Part shown: positions 1 through 9,130 of the stretch, one piece after another
Layout of the letters: every line of letters starts with the position of its first letter
How positions within the stretch are numbered: the first letter of the stretch is position 1
From: Brachypterus glaber
Taxonomy: Eukaryota; Arthropoda; Insecta; Coleoptera; Kateretidae
Assembly: GCA_958510825.1 (NCBI GenBank)
Contig: OY294047.1
Coordinates: 54,109,365 to 54,173,364, forward strand
DNA length: 64,000 nt
Reading direction: 5' to 3'
Position numbers and translations under genes: made by a program
The notes under the pieces: model-generated
The model's input: only the letters and a program-made list of their open reading frames with translations
Database searches by the model: none
What the model was told of the DNA's origin: nothing

Positions 1-684
1 GTGAACCTGTATGTGCGACGCCAGAGATGTTGTTGTGAAAAACAATTTTTCACAAACAGTGCAAGAAAATTGTTTTTTGACTTGTTCAATTTTAAAACTT
101 TTATCGAGAAAAACGTAAAGTTCCTTTTCAAATTTTGTGCATTGAACAACTCGGTTTGGTGAAATTTTTGTTTTTTTAAGATATGTTCTTCTTGAAAATG
201 ATCTTTTGGAAATATCACAGGCGCATTTGTGAACCTGTATGTGCGACGCCAGAGATGTTGTTGTGAAAAACAATTTTTCACAAACAGTGCAAGAAAATTG
301 TTTTTTGACTTGTTCAATTTTAAAACTTTTATCGAGAAAAACGTAAAGTTCCTTTTCAAATTTTGTGCATTGAACAACTCGGTTTGGTGAAATTTTTGTT
401 TTTTTAAGATATGTTCTTCTTGAAAATGATCTTTTGGAAATATCACAGGCGCATTTGTGAACCTGTATGTGCGACGCGAGAGATGTTGCTGTGAAAAACA
501 ATTTTTCACAAACAGTGCAAGAAAACTGGTTTTTGACTTGTTCAATTTTGAAACTTCTATCGAGAAAAACGTAAAGTTCCTTTTCAAATGTTGTGCGTTG
601 AACAACTCGGTTTGGTGGAGTTTTAGGTTTTTTAATTTGTGAATTTTTCTCAGTCCTATTTTCTAAAATATCCAATAAGGGTTT
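1..684 (-). repeat. Three 228-bp coding module repeats in gene A
   Basis: The sequence beginning GTGAACCTGTATGTGCGACG recurs at 1, 229 and 457, an exact 228-bp period. This is 76 codons, so the copy number can change without breaking the frame. The array may extend left of the window. Confidence 0.9.
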
Positions 685-1152
685 ACTCTCATTATCTGAA
701 CACAGTTCATTTTCTTCTATCTGAATTATACTGCTTTTAATTTCGTCTTCAGAATCTACTTTATCATCTTCTATTTTATCTCGACCACTTTCTTTTTCTA
801 AATTAATTGTTTTGGCAACTATTTTATCGGTAATTTCCTCAATTTCAACTATTATACTTCTATTTTCATTTTCTAGATCCGATTCAGCTTTTATTTCTTC
901 ATTTGGCCAGCCTGTTTTTTCATTTTTTAAATAAAACTCATCATCAATGACCCTAACTTCTTTAATAATATTGTCTTCAGTGAAATCCATGTTTCCTGCT
1001 TCCCTTTTGATTTCAGTATTTTTCCAGGGAGTGGAACTTTCTTCATCTGATTTTAATTCACCAGAACTACCATCAGCTTCTTGGATTTGGAATTCTTCTT
1101 CGTCCTCTTCTTCTGGTTTACCAGATCTTTTAACAGGTTCTTTGTTTGCCAT
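1..1152 (-). CDS. C2H2 zinc-finger gene A, N-terminal part
   Basis: The ATG is at 1150-1152 and the frame stays open to the window edge (384 codons), so the gene is cut at its 3' side. The first 170 or so residues are acidic and rich in Glu, Asp and Ser, and nearly identical to genes B and C. Three 76-codon modules follow, each with one C2H2 finger of the CxxC-x12-HxxxxH type, a half finger with only the Cys pair, and a linker with the motif KELYVFLD. Both half fingers visible here read CDIS where B and C read CDIC, so the second zinc-binding Cys is lost. The family binds DNA in the nucleus; the target is unknown. The start matches genes B and C. I cannot tell from this window whether the 3' part is intact. 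Confidence 0.8.
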   Translation of the reverse strand, partial: MANKEPVKRSGKPEEEDEEEFQIQEADGSSGELKSDEESSTPWKNTEIKREAGNMDFTEDNIIKEVRVIDDEFYLKNEKTGWPNEEIKAESDLENENRSIIVEIEEITDKIVAKTINLEKESGRDKIEDDKVDSEDEIKSSIIQIEENELCSDNESKPLLDILENRTEKNSQIKKPKTPPNRVVQRTTFEKELYVFLDRSFKIEQVKNQFSCTVCEKLFFTATSLASHIQVHKCACDISKRSFSRRTYLKKTKISPNRVVQCTKFEKELYVFLDKSFKIEQVKKQFSCTVCEKLFFTTTSLASHIQVHKCACDISKRSFSRRTYLKKTKISPNRVVQCTKFEKELYVFLDKSFKIEQVKKQFSCTVCEKLFFTTTSLASHIQVH

Positions 1153-1294
1153 TTTGAAAAAAAAATCTGAAATTCAAAATTTCAAGTTAGGGGCGTTTTT
1201 ACCTTTACCACGTTCCACATAATCTAAGCGGCATCGTCGCGTTTTTATTCAACCGTTTGTTTTCGTATTATTTTGTTTTGAATAAATACTCTTA

Positions 1295-1432
1295 GGCCCA
1301 GTTTATCAGTGTACAGTTAAAACTTTATCTAAAAGATAAAGTCTCAGTTAAGAGCAAATTCTGGAATTTGGTTGGAGTTGCTATGGTTATTACGTGTCAG
1401 CTTAATTTAGCTGCACTTTGATAAACTCGGCC
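1295..1432. mobile_element. 138-bp MITE with TTA target duplication
   Basis: The ends are GGCCCAGTTTATCA and TGATAAACTCGGCC, an imperfect inverted repeat. TTA lies on both sides (1292-1294 and 1433-1435). A 3-bp TWA duplication is typical of PIF/Harbinger-related MITEs. It sits 140 bp upstream of gene A's start codon, is present upstream of A and B, and is absent upstream of C. Confidence 0.75.
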
Positions 1433-1458
1433 TTATTCAGTCTGACTAACCGGCACAA

Positions 1459-2475
1459 GTGGGTGTGTCTAAATTATTTTTCCTATTAAAATTATTGGAG
1501 CTTCCACAAAATATTAGTTTTGTAACTGAAACAAAGTTTTTGGGGACCTTCATTGATGCAAATTTAAGTTGGGAACCACACATTGATAGTTTATGTAAAA
1601 AAATAAACAAAGCGTATTTTGCTATACGTCAGCTCAAAAGCTCGCTACACAAACCAGCCATTCTTAATGTATATTACTCACTTGCCTATTCACATATCTC
1701 GTATAACATTTTAGCTTATGGTTCTGCGGTCTCCATTTTAAGAGTTTTTATATTACAAAAGAGACTGATTAGATTAATTTTTAACCTTGACTATAGGGAA
1801 ACATGCAGAGATACCTTTAAATTGAACAAATTGTTAACTGTACCATCAATCTATATTTTAAAATGTGTGCTTTACGTGAAAAATAATTTCTCTAATTTTG
1901 ATCAAAATTGTAAGTGGCACACGTATAATACAAAGAACAAGGACATGTTAATGGTTCCTCGTCATAATACTGCAAAATTTAAAAGATCTCCTTTTTATAA
2001 TTGTCTATCATTATACAATGCTTTACCCAGTCACATTAAAAATATAAATAATGTCAATATATTTAAAAATAGGGTAAAAACAATGTTGATCAATGGATGT
2101 TTTTATGATTTAAATGAGTTTTACTCTTATAATTTTGATGTATAATCTCTAAGCATTTTATTATTTTTATTTTAATTAAATCTATATACTTAGGTATCTA
2201 TGTTTACATATTTGAATTTTATTATTGTACTGTACTAATATAATGTGTAGTGTATAATGTTCAGTGTTTAAGTTTTTTTTTTTTTTTTACTTTTAATTTT
2301 AATTTTTTTCTTAAGCAAGTATGGATTGTTGTACTCTACATCTTATATTTTTTATTTTGTATTATATTTACTTTTTATAAAATTTTACATAAAAGTGTAA
2401 AATAGACCTGACTTGCCATATGTACTTTGTATCAAAATGGTGTTAAATAAATGATTTGATTTGATTTGATTTGAA
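1459..2475 (+). mobile_element. 5'-truncated LINE, reverse transcriptase C-terminal region
   Basis: An open frame at 1459-2145 (228 aa) contains the segment KFLGTFIDANLSWEPHI and a downstream basic, aromatic-rich tail. This is the layout found after the catalytic core of non-LTR reverse transcriptases (Jockey/CR1/RTE-like elements). The YADD catalytic box is missing, so the copy is 5'-truncated and dead. The 3' end at 2455-2475 is a TTGAT-type tandem tail, as LINEs often have. The first 40 or so codons probably come from flanking sequence, because similar bases occur upstream of gene C without the LINE. The clade is uncertain. Confidence 0.75.
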
Positions 2476-2759
2476 TGTTTTAAAATACTTTAACGTCATT
2501 TTACAAACATGATAGGTATTTTTTATAATAATTTGGTATAGTTTGTTATATTCTCTATTGGTACAGAGAGATTTTACCGAGTTATTGTTATCGTTATATG
2601 TTTCAAAAACGTAAAACGAAAAATAGGTTCTTAATTTGAAATTATACTAGAAAAGGTATTATGAAATGTATAAAAATACGTCTAGATGTCCATTGAAGAT
2701 GTGTTTAAAGAATGTTAATGGAGGCAGATGTTAAAGGTGGAAAGAAACTAAAGAATAAT

Positions 2760-3980
2760 AATAAACCATAGAAAAAAATTTTATCTCTCCAAAATATAAA
2801 TTTATTGTCTATTAAACAAACATTACAGCGACAATTGTTTCGACTTTTTTAACATAAAGTCATTTTCAAGCTACAAATAATGAAAAATTAAGTTGAAAAT
2901 GGTACAATTCCTTTTAGAAAAACTTACTTTTTAAATTTATAAACAAATTAACCTGAGTACACATTATTAGAAATGTCATACTGACCTTAACTGTATTATC
3001 TTTATAAAAACTTAAAAATTTAAACAAAAAGAAAACTACAATAAATTAAAATAAAATAAATTAATGAAATCTAAAATTTAAAATTGAATAAAAGTCTGGG
3101 ACATCTATCATAAAATAATCCAAACTATATTTCAAACAGACTAAAGGAATTATCTTTAAACTGCAAGAAAGTAGTTAAATATAAAAAAAAAAAACGAAAA
3201 AGATTAATTTATATTTAACTTGGTAATTGGAATAAAATTGGAGAGGTGGCAGCAAATTCACATCAAAAACTCAAAAACAAACCAAAAAGGGAACAAAATT
3301 TTAGGAACAGTTTTTAAACAAAAATATTTATTCCAAAGATTAATGCTCTGTAAGGGGACAGGCAACAATCTCCGGTCTAACGTTGCCTGTCCCCTTACAG
3401 AGCATTAATCTTTGGAATAAATATTTTTGTTTAAAAACTGTTCCTAAAATTTTGTTCCCTTTTTGGTTTGTTTTTGAGTTTTTGATGTGAATTTGCTGCC
3501 ACCTCTCCAATTTTATTCCAATTACCAAGTTAAATATAAATTAATCTTTTTTTTTTTATATTTAACTACTTTCTTGCAGTTTAAAGATAATTCCTTTAGT
3601 CTGTTTGAAATATAGTTTGGATTATTTTATGATAGATGTCCCAGACTTTTATTCAATTTTAAATTTTAGATTTCATTAATTTATTTTATTTTAATTTATT
3701 GTAGTTTTCTTTTTGTTTAAATTTTTAAGTTTTTATAAAGATAATACAGTTAAGGTCAGTATGAAATTTCTAATAATGTGTACTCAGGTTAATTTGTTTA
3801 TAAATTTAAAAAGTAAGTTTTTCTAAAAGGAATTGTACCATTTTCAACCTAATTTTTCATTATTTGTAGCTTGAAAATGACTTTATGTTAAAAAAGTCGA
3901 AACAATTGTCGCTGTAATGTTTGTTTAATAGACAATAAATTTATATTTTGGAGAGGTAAAAATTTTTTCTATGGTTTATT
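2760..3980. repeat. 1.2-kb near-perfect hairpin (foldback element), copy 1
   Basis: Left arm 2760-3366 and right arm 3382-3980 are reverse complements with very few differences, around a 15-bp centre. The inner ends are GGGGACAGGCAAC and GTTGCCTGTCCCC. Because of the symmetry both strands encode the same spurious 62-codon frame near the centre. Transcription would give an RNA hairpin with a stem of about 600 bp. No transposase is present. Confidence 0.92.
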
Positions 3981-4080
3981 TAAATCAACTCCAATATGAG
4001 TAAGGATCAAGAATTTCTTAATTTAAAGAATAATAAGGTGAAGTTTTCCTAAATTTGCTGTATGGTTATATTTATTATCA

Positions 4081-4200
4081 TTTTCTTTCTCAAAATTAAT
4101 AGAGAGCCTCTAGCACAAGCTTAGGCTTATTTGGGGCTCTCCATGACTTACCGTGTATAGTATCATATAAATAAATAAATAATAAATAAATTTATTATAA
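4081..4200. repeat. Element tail with AAAT-type repeats
   Basis: A short unique-looking stretch (GAGAGCCTCTAGCACAAGC) leads into ATAAATAAATAAATAATAAA at about 4165-4192. This resembles the 3' end of a LINE or SINE. It is repeated at 14821-14940. Confidence 0.35.
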
Positions 4201-4314
4201 ACATATAGATACTCAAAAACTGTTTGGTAAGTAGCAAGCAGTATGCATACTTAGACCTTTAGAGTTTAGAATTTTATAAATTATAATTTAATTATAATAA
4301 ATAATACACATAAT

Positions 4315-4465
4315 CAGGCCTATTCACATGTACCATTGATATTGAGATTTGTGGCAATATTGACGAAAATTGCAAGGTCATTTAAGTCAACTGTATTAAA
4401 ACTGCATGGGATTGTAATTTTTGTCAATATTGAATAGATTTCAATGGTACATGTAAATAGGCCTG
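4315..4465. mobile_element. 151-bp palindromic MITE, copy 1
   Basis: The ends CAGGCCTATTCACATGTACC and GGTACATGTAAATAGGCCTG form an inverted repeat of about 25 bp. The middle holds weakly complementary CAATATTGAC motifs. The second copy at 15055-15205 came with the segmental duplication. Confidence 0.75.
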
Positions 4466-4543
4466 AATAGCATAGCATGTTACTGAAGAACGATGGACAA
4501 CATTTAAATACCTAGTCGTCAGTAGCTGGTGAGATTGTACATA

Positions 4544-5714
4544 CAGGGTGTATTTGAAATAGCGTAGGAAATTTTAACGGGTGATTCTACATGATAAAAT
4601 ATGACAAAAAGTTCCTATAAACATATGTCTAAAAATGCGTCATAAGTGAGCTACGCCCCTTTGAAAGTGGCTAAAAAAATCGGTTTTTATTTAAACTCAG
4701 GAACCCTTTTAGATATATTAACGAGGTTTTGCACGTGAATTAATCCTAATAAGGCCCATCTTTGTATGTCATTTTCACGTACTTATTTAAACCAGGGGTC
4801 TGCGAAACGGGAGGGCCTTATCAGTTTTTTGTCCCAAACTTTTTTCTGTGTAACTTTTTTGCAATTTTATTTTTGAAATATGATTCTTCAGGTCAAAATA
4901 CATAAAAAAGGTACTCTTGTTGTAATACTGTAGGATTAACCGTTTTCGAGAAAAGTTCATTTGAAGGTGAAATTTCACGGTTCGAGGACGAAAAATTAAA
5001 TACTAAAATGTCGAAAACCAAAATTTTAATGATGCAATGTTATTCTACATAAAAAACTAAGAAAAAAGTTTCCATACATGTAGGTCGAAAAAACGCTTTT
5101 AAAGCTAGCATAGCCCTTTAAAAATGGTGCATATTTAGGAGACCATAGCTCCATTAAGGTTGATTTTTGGAAGTACCTGTATATGAGGTTTTTTTCTTAA
5201 TTTTTAATGTACATTCGCCCTGCATCATTAAAATTTTGGTTTACAACATTTTAGTATTTAATTTTTCGTCCTCGAACCGTGGAATTTCACCTTCAAATGA
5301 ATTTTTCTCGAAAACGGTTAATCTTACAGTATTACAACAAGAGTAGCTTTTTTATGTATTTTGACCTGAGAAATCATATTTTAAAAATAAAATTGCAAAA
5401 AAGTTACACAGAAAAAAGTTTGGGACAAAAAACTGATAAGCCCCCCCGTTTCGCACACCCCTGGTTGAAATAAGTACATGAAAATAACACATAAAAACGG
5501 GCCTTGGTAGGATTAGTTGATGTGCAAAACCTCGTTGATATATCTCAAAGGGTTCCTGAGTTATTAAATAAAAACCGATTTTTTTAGCCACTTTTAAAGG
5601 GGCGTAGCTCCCATATGACGCATTTTTAGACATATGTTTATAGGAACTTTTTGTCATATTTTATGATGTAGAATCATCTGTTAAAATTTCCTACGCTATT
5701 TCAAATACACCGTG
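4544..5714. mobile_element. 1.17-kb foldback element, copy 1
   Basis: Two arms of roughly 550 bp are inverted copies of each other. The ends are CAGGGTGTATTTGAAAT and ATTTCAAATACACCGTG, flanked by TA at 4542-4543 and 5715-5716. TA flanks suggest a Tc1/mariner-type insertion, but no transposase is present. Short frames inside (for example around the motif NFSRKRLILQYYNKS) appear in both arms and are by-products of the symmetry. Other copies are at 15284-16453 and 49669-50842. Confidence 0.82.
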
Positions 5715-6660
5715 TATGTTAAATGATAAGTAGATGAGAGATGAAATTTAGGCATGTGCATCAGCTAATATTAATTAGAAATGGCACTAACCTATTTTCG
5801 TAACAGTAGGGGGAGATACCCATGAATGGGGCACTTTTCTTTAAACGGCTGCCAAAATTTTATTTTTGATCTTCTATACGTATTTTTATTTTAGTTATCA
5901 TATTTTGAAGTAAAAGAACATAGTCCAAGTGTTAAACCTGAATAACATTTATTTTTACCAAAACTAAAAGCATTTTAAGAAAAAACGCAACTTGTCCCAT
6001 TCAAGAACACGGTATTATTGATTGGGACAAAAACACAAAATTGCTATTAAAGATATCATATCGTGAAAATTGCTATTATTATCACTATTACTAATAACAA
6101 TAAACCTATAACGTCGTTACATAACAAAAAAATTGCTGTTAAAGTGTTACACTCTTGTTTTTACCTAGAATTTACTTTAAATAATTTGAATTGATTCATG
6201 TTTTCTTTTACATCTTAGTTTGTTTTGAGCTCCAACTGTTCCAAATTGTTGTATGGGTAATACCCTAGACACTTCTGTCCTTTTAGATTTATTTCTTATT
6301 TAAAAGAAATGAATAGTAAAGAAATATGCCATGAAATAGTTGTCCCATTCAAGGAAACGAATTTTTTTCCGTTCAAAAATACTAACAATACTAACTTTAA
6401 TAATATAATTTTACAAGCAGAATCTAGCATTCGAAATTAAACCGCAACAAATTTTAAATAGCAACGCAACAATTTTATAAATATTATGTTGCTTAGTTTT
6501 TTTATTGCACTCTTTATTTGTGCTTGTTTTTAGTAATACTTTAGGAAAACTTGTAAAAAAAACAAACTTTTTTTGTATTATTTATTTATTTATAATTCTA
6601 TGTGAAATCTTCTTAATAGAACAGTATATAGCAAAAATTTAAATTTAAAAAAAAACTATA
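5715..6660. other. AT-rich spacer without a gene
   Basis: It contains GGGGGAGATACCCATGAATG near 5808 and two copies of TTGTCCCATTCAAG near 5993 and 6340. This may be a decayed element whose ends I cannot define. No frame looks coding. Confidence 0.4.
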
Positions 6661-6662
6661 CT

Positions 6663-6705
6663 TCTTCCAACGTTTCGAGTATTATTGTGTACTCTTCTTC
6701 AGGGA
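6663..6705 (-). ncRNA. Hammerhead-like motif, probable Penelope/retroelement remnant
   Basis: Read on the minus strand, CTGAAGA is followed by GAGTA, an 8-nt loop, TACTC, and then GAAAC. This is the order of the hammerhead core around a perfect 5-bp stem II. One extra A between CTGAAGA and the stem departs from the strict consensus. Similar CTGAAGA/GAAAC modules are carried by Penelope-like retroelements. No reverse transcriptase lies nearby. Activity is doubtful. Confidence 0.35.
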
Positions 6706-7306
6706 GATTAAAAATTACAAAATTATAAATTAAAAATTATAGACATTTGATAAAATATTATGACAATGTCAAAAAAAAGGTATAAAGGTAAAGGTGTGAA
6801 AATGTAAAAGATAGTAAGATTTGTATATGTGTATTAAAGAGTGAATTAAAAAACAAATAAATATAACAAAAAATGCAATAATTATAAATAAACACTAAAA
6901 ATACATATGTGCACAAATACATACAATCACATATAACCACATACAATTACATACAACTACATGTACATATATACATACATACAAAAAATCATTCACTAAT
7001 GTCAACATATACAGAAAATTGTACACATATATACTCACAGTATCATTCAATTATGCTATTGTACACTGAATTTAAATTTTGAGTATCTGTTCGAAAGTTC
7101 AAAGCATTTGGAGTAATTTTTATGTGGATCATTTCCAAAATATTTATAATAAATATTATTCGGGTAATATAACCTTAACCTATAAAATGTGTCTTAATTA
7201 TGATCTTTTGACAATAGATTATCGTAGTTAATAAACATAATTAAAAATAAACAGTAAGTCTTTAACAATATTTAAATTTATAAAAGTACATAAGTGTAAA
7301 AATATA
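6706..7306. other. Low-complexity AT-rich spacer
   Basis: Positions 6903-6985 are an irregular ACATACAAYYACATA repeat, followed by AT-rich sequence. I see no gene. Confidence 0.5.
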
Positions 7307-7307
7307 T

Positions 7308-7644
7308 TTATCCAATACATACAGATAATGAGACAATTACCAGCTTTATTTTAAATAGATAAACTCAATAATAACCCCCGCGTGGCTTTTACTTTATTGA
7401 GTGGATAATTAATTTATTTTACCCACTCAACTGACACTTGTCAATTTATTTTCTTGTAAATGTCATTAAAATTTTTAATAAAAATATAAATTCCTAAGCT
7501 ATTTATTGGATAAAACCTTGTATGGCACTCATGGGTAAGCCGATATTGCCCTCACGAAAATTAACATGCTTGGCTGACGCCCCGCTGGTTAATTTTCTCA
7601 TGGGCAATATCTTACATTACCCACTAGTACCATAAATAACTATT
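7308..7644 (+). mobile_element. 335-bp repeat family, copy 1
   Basis: It runs from TTATCCAATACATACAGATA to ACCATAAATAACTATT. The two ends are not inverted repeats. Inside, an arm from GGCACTCATGGGTAA and an arm ending TTACCCACTAGTACC form a large hairpin around a CTGACGCC loop. Other copies are at 18455, 28095, 39971, 43361, 45502, 47948 and 63955. The classification is open; a Helentron-like non-autonomous element is one option because of the hairpin and the lack of terminal repeats. Confidence 0.8.
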
Positions 7645-8245
7645 ATCCAATTCCTTATTATAAGTCCCCGTTTACTTCATTTATTTTAAATAAGTAAACT
7701 AACTGTTTTTCTTTTGTTATTACTTTACCCTACGTTGCTATAGGCAACGGGGTAAAAAATAGTAACTCACTCGTTTGGAGAAATATAATTGAAAAAGCTA
7801 CTAAAATAAATATCTATAAAGAAACTTTAAACTATGACCGTCCTAGTCATAGTATAACGTCTAAATTTTGTAAAATGTTATATAATCTATTAAAAAAAAA
7901 TATTTTCAGCAGAATAAACAGGCGCTAGATAAAACAATGTATGGTACACGTGAGTTAAGTGACATTACCCACTCAGTCCTAGCGTGACTCGTCAATTCTT
8001 CTTGTGGGTAATATCACATTTTTCTCACTTATACCGTAAAAGAACTATTATTATAATTATAATATAAAAAATAAGTTAATAAGATGAATACATTTCTGGA
8101 ATAAAAACTAATTAAAAAGAATTAAAACATCTAATTTTCATCCTTTCAACCAATGGCATTTAATTTACAGCAACAAAAGAAACAGTTTTTTTTACTAAGG
8201 CTTTTCTCAGGGGAAAGTAAAATAAAAACGTTGCTATTGAAGCTA
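7645..8245. other. Spacer with further hairpins related to the 335-bp family
   Basis: TACCCTACGTTGCTATAGGC pairs with AACGGGGTA near 7732-7757. A stretch at 7940-8035 (GACATTACCCACTCAGTCC to GTGGGTAATATCAC) is a diverged version of the family hairpin. No coding frame is supported. Confidence 0.45.
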
Positions 8246-8249
8246 CAAT

Positions 8250-8520
8250 GCAAAAACATAATTAAAATGCGGATTCATTCAACGTAGGTGTGCGCGCGTT
8301 GGTAAATCATAATTATCGGCGGCGGCGAGGTCACTCACGCCGATCAACTTTAATCGGCGGCGCAAAATATGTCGGCGTCGCGCTTTCTAGTGCGGTTTTT
8401 CTCGAAGCGGCTCATTTAACGCTGAAAACGACCATCCCCATTAAAACGCTACGCTACGTTTATGACAAAGAACTTTTACCACAAGAAGTAATTTCAGACC
8501 AATTTTTATGAAGTTGTCAT
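8250..8520 (+). other. CpG-rich block with a 73-codon open frame
   Basis: This stretch is clearly richer in G, C and CpG (for example CGGCGGCGGCGAGG) than the AT-rich surroundings. It carries an open frame at 8290-8511 that starts with a GTG, not ATG, so translation is doubtful. The block is kept almost unchanged at 19397-19667, as expected from the duplication, so conservation is not evidence of function. It could be an old gene fragment, a mobile-element promoter or a regulatory CpG island. Confidence 0.3.
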
Positions 8521-9130
8521 CTTTTTGTTTGTTTATTTACTAACAGAAACGCGATACAGCTTTCTGGTGTAAAATGTAGATGTCGCTAGTCGACTTTCAG
8601 GCTACCTAGTAGCGATGTTGCGTAGTTTCCACCTTATCATGAATTTAAATCATTATACTTAAATTAAAAATGTAAAAAACTGTACTGTGTATACTATAAT
8701 TATGTTTAATAATATAGTATATTTAAATCTATTAAAATTAAACTACTAGTTCATATAAAACAGTACAGAACTAATGTTTCTTAAAATTTACAATAAAATA
8801 TCCAAAGTATATGTTTCCAATCGGCAACACTGTACCCCTGTCAGTCATTTTACGAGATTAGACTGTGTGTTTACACATTCTTTCTCTCTCTTTACGCGTA
8901 CTAAGTGTAAACAATAGTCACTCCCCACCAGCCCCTCACCGTAGTTGGTTCACGCTTCAAACAAAGCATACGGTAGATTTCATCATGCTCCTTCTTGAGT
9001 TAAAAGTTCTTCGGTCTATGATTACACGTCGCGACGCGTCGGGAGGTAGCGATTATTCGAAAGTTTTAGTTGATCTATTTCAGCGACATAAATAAGTTTC
9101 TTTGTCAAAGCAGAGCTCAGTCATGAATCG
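8521..9130. other. 3' flank of gene B
   Basis: This lies downstream of the gene B stop, in the direction of its transcription. Positions 8865-8920 hold GTGTTTACAC and GTGTAAAC around a pyrimidine run, a weak hairpin. It probably includes the 3' UTR. No second gene is seen. Confidence 0.4.

Noticed and set aside
3220..3528. Two identical 62-codon frames on opposite strands in the hairpin (also 13960-14268)
   Set aside because: They arise because the arms are reverse complements. There is no independent sign of coding, and copy 2 has substitutions without codon pattern.
2760..3980. A CRISPR-like or prokaryotic palindromic array
   Set aside because: There are no short direct repeats with unique spacers, and the window has eukaryotic genes and mobile elements.
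4787..5657. Frames of 63-101 codons with NFSRKRLILQYYNKS in the 1.17-kb foldback
   Set aside because: The same string appears in both arms and in every copy as mirror images; it is a product of the foldback sequence, not a gene.
1153..9130. Interpretation of the spacer LINE and MITEs as independent insertions in each unit
   Set aside because: All have the same positions and borders in both units, so they were copied by the segmental duplication; only 16667-17072 is specific to one.
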